NCBI GenBank assembly: GCA_913047695.1
Contig: CAJWUI010000007.1
Location: 62,001 to 126,000, forward strand
DNA: 64,000 nucleotides
Reading direction: 5' to 3'
Origin: an uncultured Bacteroidota bacterium
Lineage (GTDB): Bacteria; Bacteroidota; Bacteroidia; Flavobacteriales; Flavobacteriaceae
Position 1 is the stretch's first letter; every line of letters begins with the position of its first letter. Under the pieces are notes generated by a model. That model did no database searches, was not told where the DNA came from, and was given only the letters and a program-made list of their open reading frames with translations. Positions 16,674 to 27,300 of the stretch are shown here, piece by piece. The position numbers and the translations under genes were made by a program.

Positions 16674-17798
16674 TTATTCTAGTTTTTTTCTTCTGTTTTT
16701 GTTGTAATCTTCGAAAATCATTTGTCCTAAACCTTTCAAACCAGTAAAGAAAGCTTTTCCTTTATTAATTTCTGTGAACGTGCGAACGAATTGTTGAAGG
16801 TAAGGGTCTTGTGCTATCATGAAAGTTGTTATAGGAATTTGTAATTTTTTTGCTTGCCTTGCCATGTTATAGCATTTTTCTACAATACTATCATCTAGTC
16901 CAACACTATTTTTATAGTAATTACCATCAGGCATTTTTAGACAACTCGGTTTGCCATCAGTTATCATAAAAATTTGCTTATTAGTGTTTTTCTTTCTTCT
17001 AAGTAAGTCCATAGCCAGCTCTAGTCCAGCAACAGTATTAGTGTGATACGGACCGACTTTCAAATATGGTAATTCTTTTAAAGAAATTGGCCATGCATCA
17101 TTACCGAATACGAGTATATCGAGTGTATCTTTAGGATATTGGGTTGTTATCATTTCAGCTAGAGCCATAGCTACTTTCTTAGCGGGTGTAATACGATCCT
17201 CTCCATAAAGTATCATACTATGGCTTATATCTATCATCAATATTGTGCTCATCTGAGTTTTAAAGAAATTATCTTCAACTACAAGATCGTCATGTTGGAT
17301 CGAAAAGTCGTTACTTATTGACCTAATCTGAGCATTTTTTATACTTTGGGTTATATCGATTTTTTCTAGTGGGTCTCCGAATTGGTAAGCCTTGTATTCG
17401 CCTGTATTGTCTTCTCCTTGACCTATTTTTTGTGTTTTGTGATTCCCTGTTTTAGATTTTTTTAATTTTCCAAAAATCTGTTTAAGGGCGTGTTCTCTTA
17501 GAAGCTTTTCGGTTTTTGGGGCTAACGACAATCCCTGTCCATTACCACCTTTTTGATTATTTAGTTTTATATATGATTTTTTGAGCAAGTCCTCTATGAA
17601 ATCATTAATTGTATAGTCTTCATCTGTAAGCTTATATTCCTTATCAAGTTCTCTGAGCCAATCTATGGCCTCATCAAAGTCGCCAGAAGTGTGAGTAATG
17701 AGCTCCTTAAATATTTCGAATAAACGTTCAAAGGGGGTCTGAACTTTTTTTTGATGTTTAGTAAAACTTAACCCAGTACCAATAGCTTGCAATTTCAT
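16674..17798 (-). CDS. VWA-domain protein, partner of the MoxR ATPase
   Basis: The protein has 374 residues from ATG 17798; a TTG nine bases upstream is also in frame. The first 180 residues are a charged helical region. A von Willebrand A domain follows with a complete-looking metal-ion site: D190-x-S192-x-S194 (DISHSM), a Thr in HTNTVAGLELAM, and ITDGKPSC. It should bind a divalent metal and interact with the ATPase encoded 11 bp downstream. A TATTTTTG stretch ends 6 nt before the ATG, which would make the transcript almost leaderless, but no TTG at -33 is seen. Confidence 0.88.
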   Translation of the reverse strand: MKLQAIGTGLSFTKHQKKVQTPFERLFEIFKELITHTSGDFDEAIDWLRELDKEYKLTDEDYTINDFIEDLLKKSYIKLNNQKGGNGQGLSLAPKTEKLLREHALKQIFGKLKKSKTGNHKTQKIGQGEDNTGEYKAYQFGDPLEKIDITQSIKNAQIRSISNDFSIQHDDLVVEDNFFKTQMSTILMIDISHSMILYGEDRITPAKKVAMALAEMITTQYPKDTLDILVFGNDAWPISLKELPYLKVGPYHTNTVAGLELAMDLLRRKKNTNKQIFMITDGKPSCLKMPDGNYYKNSVGLDDSIVEKCYNMARQAKKLQIPITTFMIAQDPYLQQFVRTFTEINKGKAFFTGLKGLGQMIFEDYNKNRRKKLE

Positions 17799-17960
17799 AG
17801 CCGCCAAAAATACAATTTTTTTGATCTAGAAATTTAAATTTCAGTTTAATTTCCAAAACTGTTATCAAACAATTATATAATTAATAAATAAAATCAATAA
17901 AATTTTCAAAATGTGAAAATCAGATAAACATAATTTCAAATTTCTAATAGAAAACAAAAA

Positions 17961-17992
17961 ATTGGTCATATAAACAAATTCACCTATATTTG
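17961..17992 (+). promoter_or_regulatory. Bacteroidetes-type promoter of rimP-nusA-infB
   Basis: TTG at 17962-17964, a 20-nt spacer, and TATATTTG at 17985-17992 fully match the -33/-7 pattern. The predicted start near 17998 leaves a leader of about 48 nt before rimP. Confidence 0.7.
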
Positions 17993-18014
17993 AAATATAT
18001 TAGTGATTAATACC

Positions 18015-18043
18015 AAGGAGACTTAAATGTCCCCTTTTTTTTT
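18015..18043 (+). terminator. Hairpin plus T-run in the rimP leader (attenuator-like)
   Basis: AAGGAGAC (18015-18022) can pair with GTCCCCTT (18029-18036) apart from one A-C mismatch, and nine T's follow (18035-18043). It ends 2 nt before the rimP ATG and lies downstream of the predicted start. It therefore looks like an intrinsic terminator inside the leader of an essential operon. The same bases can be read as AAGGAG followed by an ATG (18027) for a 22-codon frame that overlaps rimP. Confidence 0.4.
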
Positions 18044-18045
18044 AT

Positions 18046-18507
18046 ATGAGTTTACGTTTAAAATTAGAAAAACTATTGTCAGAAATATTAGGTGAAAATC
18101 CTTCACTGTTTTTGATAGAATTAAAAATTGGTGCCGATAATACTATTAATATCATTCTAGACGGCGATAATGGAGTTACATTAAACGATTGTATTAAAAT
18201 AAGTAGGTTTATTAAGCATCAATTAGATGATGATGAAGAAGATTTTTCTCTTGAAGTTGCATCTTCAGGGGTTGGTAATCCTTTAAAAAATAGCAGACAA
18301 TTTCTAAAGAATATTGGTAGAAAACTTAAAGTAGAACTGTTAAATGGTTCTTCATTGCATGGGTTATTAGATACTGCTGATGATTTAGGATTTACATTAA
18401 AATGGAAACAAAGAGAACCCAAACCTGTTGGTAAGGGTAAAATAACAGTGGAAAAAAAAGAGAAACTATCGTATGATGAAGTTATTAAAACAATTGTTCT
18501 AGTCTAA
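18046..18507 (+). CDS. rimP: Ribosome maturation factor RimP
   Basis: The protein has 153 residues. The family landmarks are LFLIELKIGADNTINIILDGDNGVTLNDCIKISR (about residues 24-57) and LEVASSGVGNPLKNSRQFLKNIGR. RimP assists 30S subunit assembly in the cytoplasm. It heads the classic rimP-nusA-infB cluster, with nusA starting 13 bp after its stop. Its promoter and an unusual hairpin lie directly upstream. Confidence 0.95.
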   Translation: MSLRLKLEKLLSEILGENPSLFLIELKIGADNTINIILDGDNGVTLNDCIKISRFIKHQLDDDEEDFSLEVASSGVGNPLKNSRQFLKNIGRKLKVELLNGSSLHGLLDTADDLGFTLKWKQREPKPVGKGKITVEKKEKLSYDEVIKTIVLV

Positions 18508-18520
18508 AGTAATATTAAAA

Positions 18521-19753
18521 ATGGAAAATTTTGCCTTAATTGATTCTTTTTCAGAATTCAAAGATGATAAGCTAATCGACAGAGTAACATTAATGGTTAT
18601 TTTGGAAGATGTATTTAAGAATACCTTAAAACGTAAATTTGGATCTGATGAAAATTTCGATATTATTATTAATCCAGATAAAGGAGATTTGGAAATATGG
18701 AGAAACAGGGTAGTAGTTGAAAACGGTAAAGTCGAAGATCCAAATCAAGAAATCGAACTTAGCGAAGCAAAAAAAATTGAACCTGACTTTGAAGTTGGAG
18801 AAGATGTTTCTGAGGAAGTAAAATTAATCGATTTAGGGAGAAGATCAATTCAGTATCTAAGGCAAAATCTTGTTGCTAAAATTTTTGAACATGATAGTAC
18901 AAACATTTTTAAGCAATTTAAAGATCGAGAGGGAGACTTATTTACCGCGGAGGTTCATCACATTAGAAATAGAGAAATCATTTTATTGGATGACCATGGA
19001 AATGAAATTATACTCCCAAAAGACCGTCAAATCCCAAGTGATTTTTTCAGAAAAGGGGATAATGTGCGTGGAATTATTGAAAGTGTTGAATTAAGAGGCA
19101 ATAAGCCAAGAATTATATTGTCAAGAACCTCACCGGTTTTTTTGGAAAAACTATTTGAACAAGAAATACCTGAAGTTTTTGATGGACTTATTACAATCAA
19201 AAAAGCTGTAAGAATCCCAGGTGAGAAAGCAAAAGTTGCTGTTGATTCGTATGATGACAGAATTGATCCAGTTGGTGCTTGTGTTGGGATGAAAGGATCA
19301 CGAATTCATGGTATTGTAAGAGAATTAGGAAATGAAAATATTGATGTTGTAAATTACACAAATAATATTCAGCTTTTTATTTCTCGGGCATTAAGTCCTG
19401 CAAAAGTCAGCTCATTAAAAATTGATGAAGAAAATAAACAAGTTGAAGTTTTTTTAAATCCGGAGGAAGTTTCAAAAGCCATTGGTAAAGGAGGATCTAA
19501 TATTCGGCTTGCGGGAAAACTTACAGGGTATGAAATTGATGTTTTCCGTGAAGGTGTTGAAGAAGATATTGAGCTCAAAGAGTTTAGTGATGAGATAGAA
19601 GATTGGGTTATCGAAGAATTTAAGAAAGTAGGATTAGATACTGCAAAAAGTATTTTGGAACTTGACAAGGTCGACTTAATGAAAAGAACTGATTTAGAGG
19701 ATGAGACAGTTGATGAGGTCTTACGGATACTAAAAGAAGAATTTGAAGAATAG
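18521..19753 (+). CDS. nusA: Transcription termination/antitermination factor NusA
   Basis: The protein has 410 residues, the short Bacteroidetes form. An N-terminal RNA-polymerase-binding domain (about 1-135) is followed by an S1 domain (about 140-205, with GIIESVE) and two KH domains (VDPVGACVGMKGSRI-like sequence DPVGACVGMKGSRIHGI near 248-264 and EEVSKAIGKGGSNIRLA near 317-333). A short acidic helix-hairpin tail ends the protein. It binds RNA polymerase and controls pausing and termination. It is cotranscribed with rimP and infB. Confidence 0.97.
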   Translation: MENFALIDSFSEFKDDKLIDRVTLMVILEDVFKNTLKRKFGSDENFDIIINPDKGDLEIWRNRVVVENGKVEDPNQEIELSEAKKIEPDFEVGEDVSEEVKLIDLGRRSIQYLRQNLVAKIFEHDSTNIFKQFKDREGDLFTAEVHHIRNREIILLDDHGNEIILPKDRQIPSDFFRKGDNVRGIIESVELRGNKPRIILSRTSPVFLEKLFEQEIPEVFDGLITIKKAVRIPGEKAKVAVDSYDDRIDPVGACVGMKGSRIHGIVRELGNENIDVVNYTNNIQLFISRALSPAKVSSLKIDEENKQVEVFLNPEEVSKAIGKGGSNIRLAGKLTGYEIDVFREGVEEDIELKEFSDEIEDWVIEEFKKVGLDTAKSILELDKVDLMKRTDLEDETVDEVLRILKEEFEE

Positions 19754-19795
19754 AAACGAAAAAATTAATATTGTTTATAAATTTTAATCGAAAAA

Positions 19796-22438
19796 ATGGA
19801 AAGCAATCCAAGCATTAGACTAAACAAGGTTTTAAGAGAGTTGAATATCTCTCTTGATCGCGCTGTGGAGTTTTTGAATCATAAAGGTATTGAAGTTGAT
19901 GCTCGCCCAACTACCAAGATTACCACCAAAATTTATAAACTTTTATCTGACGAGTTTGAGACTGATAAAACTAAAAAAGTTGAATCTCATGAGATTAGTG
20001 AAGAGAAAAGAAAAGAAAAAGAGACCCTTAGAATAATTCAGGAGAAAAAAGAACAAGACCGGCTTGATAAAATAGCAAGAAGAGAAGAACTCAAAACGAA
20101 CAGGATTTCTATTGAAAAGCCTAAAACTTTAGGTAAAATTAATTTGGATGAGATAAAGAAAAAAAATTTTGAAAGTAAAGAAAAAAAACCTGTAGACATA
20201 TCAAAAGAAAAAAGTGAAATATATCAGAATAAATCGCAAACACAATCCCAAGTTAATGGTGGCATACAAGTTAACAACAGAGAAACTAAATCCTCTGAAA
20301 ATAGCGCTTTAGAACAGGAAGAAAAACTACAAACAAACTACCAGAAGTTATCCGGACCTGTAACAACCGGACAAAAAATAAATTTGGATAAAGTCTCTGA
20401 AAAGGAGAAAACAGTCGAGGACGCAAGAAAAAGAAAGCGAAAAAGAATAAGTAAAGATATAAAGAGTTCAAAAGGAAGTGATCAATTTAAAAGAAATACT
20501 CATCGTCCAGCTATTCCTAAAAAAGAAGAGCCATCTGATGAAGAAGTACAAAAGCAAATTCGAGAAACTCTTGAAAAACTTCAAGGAAAGTCCGCTAAAT
20601 CAAAGGGAGCGAAGTACCGAAGAGATAAAAGATCCCTGCATAGGCAAAAATCTGAAGAAGAGCTGGCTCAGATGGAAGCCGAAAGTAAAATCTTGAAAGT
20701 GACTGAATTTATTACAGTTGGTGAAGTAGCAACTATGATGAATGTTTCCTCTACAGATATCATTTCAACATGCATGACATTGGGTATTATGGTTACAATG
20801 AACCAGAGGCTGGATGCGGAAACACTTACTATAGTAGCTGAGGAATTTGGTTATGAAGTAAGTTTTGAAAAAACTGAACTTGAAGAAAATATTATTGATG
20901 AGGATGAGGATGTAGACCATAATTTAGTTTCCCGTGCACCAATAGTTACTGTTATGGGTCATGTTGACCACGGAAAAACATCTCTTTTGGATTTTATAAG
21001 AAAGGAAAATGTAATAGCTGGTGAATCAGGGGGAATAACACAGCACATAGGAGCATATGGCGTTACTCTGGAAAATGGTGAAAAAATAACTTTTTTGGAT
21101 ACCCCAGGGCATGAGGCGTTTACTGCTATGCGTGCCCGAGGTGCGCAGGTAACAGACATTGCAATTATAGTTGTAGCTGCTGATGATAACATAATGCCTC
21201 AAACTAAAGAGGCGATTAGTCATGCACAAGCTGCTAATGTTCCTATCGTATTTGCAATTAACAAGATTGACAAACAAGATGCCAATCCAGAGAAAATTAA
21301 GGAAGCATTGGCAGGAATGAATTTAATGGTTGAGGATTGGGGAGGAAAAATACAATCTCAGGATATATCTGCAATTAATGGAAGTGGAATTAATGAGCTC
21401 TTGGAAAAGGTGCTCTTAGAAGCTGAGTTATTAGAATTAAAAGCAAATCCAGATAGAAAAGCTAAGGGAACTGTTGTCGAAGCCTTTTTGGATAAAGGGA
21501 GAGGATATGTTTCAACCATTTTGGTTCAAAACGGGACTTTGAGCATGGGGGATTATATACTTGCAGGAAAACAAAGCGGAAAAGTTAAAGCGATATTTAA
21601 TGAAAGAGGAATTAATTTGGATAAAGCGCCACCTGCTACACCAGTCTCTATTTTAGGTTTGGATGGCGCACCTCAAGCTGGAGACTCATTTTTGGTCTTA
21701 GACGATGAAAGGGAAGCTAAGCAAATTGCTGCCAAAAGAACTCAACTTCTTCGTGAACAAAATGTCCGAACACAAAGGCATATTACTCTTGATGAAATAG
21801 GCAGAAGAATTGCCTTGGGGGATTTTAAAGAACTTAATATTATCCTTAAAGGAGATGTTGATGGGTCTGTTGAGGCATTAACTGACTCACTTCAAAAACT
21901 TTCTACTGGAGAAATTGAAGTAAATATCATTCATAAAGGTGTTGGAGCAATAACTGAATCTGATGTTTTGTTAGCCTCAGCATCTGATGCAATAGTAATA
22001 GGTTTTAATGTTCGTCCAATGGGAAATGCAAGGACAATAGCCGAAAAAGAAGAAATTGACATTCGCTCATACTCAATTATATACGACGCCATAAACGATG
22101 TTAAAGATGCTATGGAAGGATTGCTTTCCCCAGAGATGAAAGAGGAGATTACTGGAACTGTCGAGATTAGGGAAACATATAAAATTTCTAAATTAGGAAC
22201 GATTGCAGGTTGTATGGTAACTTCTGGGAAAATTCTTAAGAATTCTGGTATCAGAATTATACGTGAAGGAGTTGTAATTTACAGCGGCGATTTGATTTCA
22301 CTTAAAAGGTTTAAAGATGATGTGAAAGAGGTCACTAAGGGATATGATTGTGGTTTACAGATCAAGAACTATAATGATATCAAAAAAGGTGACGTTTTAG
22401 AATGTTTCCAAGAAATTGCGGTAAAGAAATCTCTTTAA
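19796..22438 (+). CDS. infB: Translation initiation factor IF-2
   Basis: The protein has 880 residues. The N-terminal IF2 domain ([22 protein letters not shown]) is followed by about 250 highly charged Lys/Glu-rich residues. A second N-domain (about 300-350) leads into the GTPase domain: G1 GHVDHGKTS (about 387-395), G3 DTPGHEAF, G4 NKID and G5 SAI. Domains II-IV with VDGSVEAL and [20 protein letters not shown] follow. It delivers initiator tRNA to the 30S subunit. Its TAA stop overlaps the stop of the convergent SPOR gene. Confidence 0.98.
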   Translation: MESNPSIRLNKVLRELNISLDRAVEFLNHKGIEVDARPTTKITTKIYKLLSDEFETDKTKKVESHEISEEKRKEKETLRIIQEKKEQDRLDKIARREELKTNRISIEKPKTLGKINLDEIKKKNFESKEKKPVDISKEKSEIYQNKSQTQSQVNGGIQVNNRETKSSENSALEQEEKLQTNYQKLSGPVTTGQKINLDKVSEKEKTVEDARKRKRKRISKDIKSSKGSDQFKRNTHRPAIPKKEEPSDEEVQKQIRETLEKLQGKSAKSKGAKYRRDKRSLHRQKSEEELAQMEAESKILKVTEFITVGEVATMMNVSSTDIISTCMTLGIMVTMNQRLDAETLTIVAEEFGYEVSFEKTELEENIIDEDEDVDHNLVSRAPIVTVMGHVDHGKTSLLDFIRKENVIAGESGGITQHIGAYGVTLENGEKITFLDTPGHEAFTAMRARGAQVTDIAIIVVAADDNIMPQTKEAISHAQAANVPIVFAINKIDKQDANPEKIKEALAGMNLMVEDWGGKIQSQDISAINGSGINELLEKVLLEAELLELKANPDRKAKGTVVEAFLDKGRGYVSTILVQNGTLSMGDYILAGKQSGKVKAIFNERGINLDKAPPATPVSILGLDGAPQAGDSFLVLDDEREAKQIAAKRTQLLREQNVRTQRHITLDEIGRRIALGDFKELNIILKGDVDGSVEALTDSLQKLSTGEIEVNIIHKGVGAITESDVLLASASDAIVIGFNVRPMGNARTIAEKEEIDIRSYSIIYDAINDVKDAMEGLLSPEMKEEITGTVEIRETYKISKLGTIAGCMVTSGKILKNSGIRIIREGVVIYSGDLISLKRFKDDVKEVTKGYDCGLQIKNYNDIKKGDVLECFQEIAVKKSL

Positions 22439-22818
22439 TTAGTTTTTTTTAACAAAAAAGCATCGGGAAAAACTTTCCTGACAGTATCTAGAGTTTTTAG
22501 ACCAATTAACTTATCCTTATAAAACCCCGCTTGCACTTTATAGTTAGGGGTCTCAAAGCTCAAATCGACTGGTAGATTTGGAAATTCAGCCTTACATTTA
22601 TTTGATATTTCATCTGCAGTTGTGAGGTTACCATAATATAATTGTAGTGTAAAATAAGTTTTTTCGTAGATTTCTCTGTCTAGTTTAATTTTTTTGTTCA
22701 AAAGACTATCAATTTTATCATTTTGTTTAATGTTGATTTTTAAGTTTTGAGAAAAAACAGGATGTACAAAAATTAAAAACATCAATAGAAATAAACTATT
22801 TGAAAGATTATTAATCAT
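22435..22818 (-). CDS. Small exported SPOR-domain protein
   Basis: The protein has 127 residues from ATG 22818; an in-frame TTG five codons upstream is less likely. A signal peptide ([22 protein letters not shown]) is followed by a linker and a C-terminal SPOR-like region with [35 protein letters not shown] domains bind denuded peptidoglycan, so a periplasmic wall-linked role is likely. It is convergent with infB and their stop codons overlap. Its promoter would lie in the 139-bp gap shared with the Act operon. Confidence 0.8.
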   Translation of the reverse strand: MINNLSNSLFLLMFLIFVHPVFSQNLKINIKQNDKIDSLLNKKIKLDREIYEKTYFTLQLYYGNLTTADEISNKCKAEFPNLPVDLSFETPNYKVQAGFYKDKLIGLKTLDTVRKVFPDAFLLKKTN

Positions 22819-22972
22819 CAAACAAAAAAACAAAATTTTCTAATTATCAACTATATATTTAACAAACTATCTTTCTTATTTAGAATTAATATAAATTACG
22901 AAATTCTACAATCCTTAGCTATATAAAAAGCGGTCTATGACTTATTTTTGTTATGGATTTTAGATATATGTT

Positions 22973-24307
22973 TTGGGGAATAATTTATACTCGAATTATA
23001 GAGAAGTTTTTTTAGGATTTATTAAACCTCTATTTTTCTTTTTTGTTTTTTTTACAGCCTCCTATAATTTTATTATTTCAGCTCAGGAACTAACCTCTGC
23101 AGACAATACTGCAGCAGTACAAGCTGGTAAAAAGCTTTTTAATACAAATTGTGCTGCTTGCCATAAGCTGAATAAACGCGCGGTGGGGCCAGCACTTAAA
23201 GGTGTTTCAGAAAAATATGACAGAGAATGGTTATATAGTTGGATAAAAAATAGTACTGCAATGGTAAAATCCGGTGATCCACAAGCGGTTGCAGTCTATG
23301 AAGAATATAATGGGTCCGTAATGACATCATTCCCCCAGCTATCAAACTCCGATATTGATAATATTTTAGCTTACACAGATTATGTTCCTCCTGCACCTGT
23401 AGCTCAAGTAAACGCGTCTGGTAATGTAGGAGCAAAAACAGTTTCGTCTTCTTCGAGCATAAGCAACACAATTATACTCATTGCCTTAGCACTTGTGTTT
23501 ACAATCCTTGTGATAATGCTTTTCTTAGTTCAAAAAACATTGATGCGAATTGCAAAGCTCAGTGGTGTAGACATAAAGCCTGAACCGAAACCCAAAAGGA
23601 CTCCAATCTGGATGGCTTTTGTTCAAAATCAATTCCTCGTTCTGATATCAGTTGTTTTACTTTTATTCAGTAGTGCTTATTTTGTTTATGGTTATTTTAT
23701 GCAAGTTGGGGTTGATCAGGGATATATGCCAATTCAACCAATACATTACTCGCACAAAATTCACGCAGGGGCGAATCAAATCGAGTGTAAGTATTGTCAC
23801 TCATCGGCAAGAGTTTCAAAACATTCAGGAATACCTTCGTTAAACGTATGTATGAACTGCCATCAAAACATTGCGGAATATAACGGAGAAGAGGACTTAG
23901 AAAATGGTTACACTAAAGACTTCTATACAAAAGAAATAAAAAAACTTTATGCTGCCGTAGGTTGGGACGAAGAAAATCAGAGATATACAGGCGAATCCCA
24001 ACCAGTAAAGTGGGTTCGCATACACAACCTTCCTGACTTTGTGTATTTTAATCATGCCCAACATGTAGAGGTTGGGGAGATAGCATGTCAGAAATGTCAC
24101 GGTCCAGTAGAAGAAATGGAAATTATGTATCAGCACTCATCATTAACTATGGGTTGGTGTATAAACTGTCACAGAGAGACTAATATTAAAGTCGAAAGCA
24201 ATGAATATTACGCCAAAATCCATGAGGCACTCTCCAAAAAATATGGAGTAGAAAAATTAACTGTTGCTCAAATGGGAGGCCTCGAATGTGGAAAATGTCA
24301 CTATTAA
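22973..24307 (+). CDS. actA: Alternative complex III subunit ActA, multihaem cytochrome c
   Basis: The protein has 444 residues from TTG 22973; upstream is a TAG and no ATG precedes the signal peptide. After the signal comes a monohaem cytochrome c domain (CAACH at C60), then a membrane helix (about 165-187) and another (about 219-243). Five further CxxCH sites follow at C272, C293, C372, C396 and C439, the last only two residues from the C-terminus. ActA receives electrons inside the quinol:cytochrome c oxidoreductase. A TATTTTTG at 22943-22950 could be a -7 box, but no TTG lies at the right distance. It is the first of eight oxidase genes. Confidence 0.93.
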   Translation: MGNNLYSNYREVFLGFIKPLFFFFVFFTASYNFIISAQELTSADNTAAVQAGKKLFNTNCAACHKLNKRAVGPALKGVSEKYDREWLYSWIKNSTAMVKSGDPQAVAVYEEYNGSVMTSFPQLSNSDIDNILAYTDYVPPAPVAQVNASGNVGAKTVSSSSSISNTIILIALALVFTILVIMLFLVQKTLMRIAKLSGVDIKPEPKPKRTPIWMAFVQNQFLVLISVVLLLFSSAYFVYGYFMQVGVDQGYMPIQPIHYSHKIHAGANQIECKYCHSSARVSKHSGIPSLNVCMNCHQNIAEYNGEEDLENGYTKDFYTKEIKKLYAAVGWDEENQRYTGESQPVKWVRIHNLPDFVYFNHAQHVEVGEIACQKCHGPVEEMEIMYQHSSLTMGWCINCHRETNIKVESNEYYAKIHEALSKKYGVEKLTVAQMGGLECGKCHY

Positions 24308-24326
24308 ATGAATTTAAGGAAAGCTT

Positions 24327-27300
24327 ATGGCATTGAATAAAACATATTGGAAAAGCATAGATCAGATAGATTCATCTAATGGGGATTTAAAGAAGCTAGA
24401 ACATAATGAATTCGTCTCAAAACTTCCTGAGGATTTTTTAAGTGATGAAGAGTCACTTGATAAAAGTAATACCTCTCGGAGAGATTTTCTAAAATATGCT
24501 GGTTTTACTACTGCTATGGCAACAATTGCAGCTTGCGAAGGCCCTGTTATTAACTCAGTTCCTTATGTGGTACAACCTGAACAAATTCGCCCTGGAATTG
24601 CTAATTACTATGCCACTACTATGGCTGATGGTTATGACTTTGCAAGTATATTAATTAAAACAAGAGAGGGTAGACCAATAAAAGTAGAAAGTAATTCTGA
24701 CGCACCGACACTTGGCTGTGCGAACGCTCGAGTTCATGCATCAGTACTTTCTTTATATGACAATATGCGTTTAAAAGGGCCCATAGCATTTGGCAAAGAA
24801 GTGTCATGGGACAATCTTTGTATTCGGGTTGAAAATCGATTAAAAGAGATGGCTAAGGCCAAAAAGGATGTAGTTCTTTTAACCCCAACTATACCAAGCC
24901 CGACAACAAAAAAAATCATATCAAGATTTACCAAATTATTTCCAAATATTCGTCATGTCGTACATGATGCTATATCCTCTGATTCAGCTCTTAATGCATT
25001 TGAAACTTTTTATGGACAAAGGGCATTAGCAGATTATGATTTCTCCAAATCAAAAATAGTAGTTTCTATTGGCGCAAATTTTCTCGAAGATTGGCAGGGT
25101 GGAGGTTATGAATCAGGTTATGCTAAGTCAAGAGTACCTATTAAAAAAAATAAAAAAGCTAGTATGTCAAAGCATTTTCAATTTGAATCAAATATGTCTC
25201 TGACAGGATCCAACGCAGATTATCGTTTACCTTGTACTCCATCGGATCAAAAAAATATCTTAGCTTATATATATGATAATTTAATTCTTGGATCACCAGG
25301 GCAATTATCAGAAAAATTAAAACCGTTAGCTGATAAAGCCTTAGATAAACTTAAAAATTACGGTTCTGACGGAGTCATAGTAACTGGCATTGAAGATGAA
25401 AATGCGCAAGCAGCTGTTTTCGCAATTAATACATTTCTCAATAGTAAGTCTTTTGACCCTCAAAGTCCGAAACTAATTCGTCAGGGTAACACGAAAGAAG
25501 TACTTAGTTTGCTCAAGGAAATTGAGGAAGGAAACCTGGACGGTCTTATCACTGTCGAGGTTAATCCAGTTTTTACTTTTCCTAACGGTGAGTTGCTTTC
25601 TGAAGCTATAAAAAATCTAGAATTTTCTCTAAACTTTACTTCAACTAGTAATGAAACATCTTCAGTTTCTCAGTTTGTAGCCGCTGTTCCTCATTACTTA
25701 GAATCTTGGGGAGATTATGAATTCAAGCCTGGGCATTTTGCATTAGCTCAGCCAACAATTAGACCCCTTTTCAACACCCTACAATTTCAGGATGTTTTAA
25801 ACAGGCTAATGGGGAGAGATCTGAAGCTTTACGATGAAATTAAAACTCACTGGGAAGAAGAAATTTTAGGGATAAATTCTTGGAGTAAAGCATTACACGA
25901 TGGATTTTTTTCTAAAGTGACCTCAAAAAAATTAATATCTCCAAACTTTTCAGGTCTAAACTTAGAAAAGTTAAGAGAATCAAAAGAAGAGGGGATTAGC
26001 CTCGTGCTCTATTCTAAAATAGGTATGGGTGATGGGCAACAAGCAAATAATCCATGGCTACAAGAATTTCCTGATCCAATTACAAGAGTTAGCTGGGACA
26101 ACTATCTAACTATATCCAAGTCGGATGCAGACAGAATTGGTTTGAAAAATACAAATACCTCAAATGGAGCCCTAAATGGGAGTTATGCAGCTATCAAAGT
26201 AAATGGGAAAAGCCTTAAAATTCCTGTCATAATTCAGCCTGGTCAGGCGTTAGGAACTGTTGGTTTATCATTTGGTTATGGGAAAAGGATGGGCTTGAAG
26301 GAGGAAATGCAAACAGGAGTCAATGCCTATAGTTTTTACCATGGCTTTAAGAATGTACAATCTGTAGAAATATCAAATGTTGAAGGAGTGCACGAATTTG
26401 CTTGTGTTCAATTACATAACACTTTGATGGGTAGAGGTGACATAATTAAGGAAACAACCTTGGAAATTTTCAATACAAAAGACAAAAAATATTGGAATCC
26501 AATGCCTCATGTTTCCAAAAATCATATGGAATTCGATGTTACTTCAAAAGAAGTCGACATGTGGCAAGAATTCGATCGTTCTATAGGACATCACTTTAAT
26601 CTTTCCATAGACTTAAATGCTTGTACTGGTTGTGGTGCATGTGTTATCGCTTGTCATGCAGAAAATAACGTACCTGTAGTTGGTAAGAGAGAGGTGAGAA
26701 AGTCAAGAGATATGCATTGGTTACGCATTGACCGCTATTATTCATCTGCCGATACATTCAGTGGTGATAGCGAAACGAAAGATAATATCTCTGGAATTGG
26801 TGATTCTTTAACCACATTTGGAAAAATGGAGCAAGCAGCAGAAAATCCACAGGTCGCTTTTATGCCAGTAATGTGTCAACATTGTAACCATGCCCCTTGT
26901 GAAACAGTATGCCCTGTAGCGGCTTCATCTCACGGTAGACAGGGACAAAACCATATGGCATATAATAGATGCATAGGTACAAGATATTGCGCTAACAACT
27001 GCCCTTATAAAGTTCGCCGCTTTAACTGGTTCCTTTACAATAAAAATGATGAATTTGATTACCATATGAATAATGATTTAGGGCGAATGGTTTTAAATCC
27101 TGATGTTGTAGTACGCTCAAGAGGGGTAATGGAAAAATGTTCAATGTGCATTCAAATGACACAGAAAACTATTTTAGATGCAAAATTGGAAGGTAGAGAA
27201 ATCAAGGACAGTGATTGGAACTGCGCTTGTTCAAATGCCTGTGATACAGGAGCTATGGTTTTTGGAGATATAAACGATAAAGAAAGTAAAGTTGCAGAAT

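Noticed and set aside
15199-17798. Magnesium chelatase of chlorophyll synthesis
   Set aside because: There is no H subunit or other porphyrin gene nearby; the pair fits general MoxR/VWA proteins better.
17829-17842. GAAATTTAAATTTC palindrome upstream of the VWA gene
   Set aside because: It is short and made mostly of A and T in AT-rich DNA, so it is likely to be chance.
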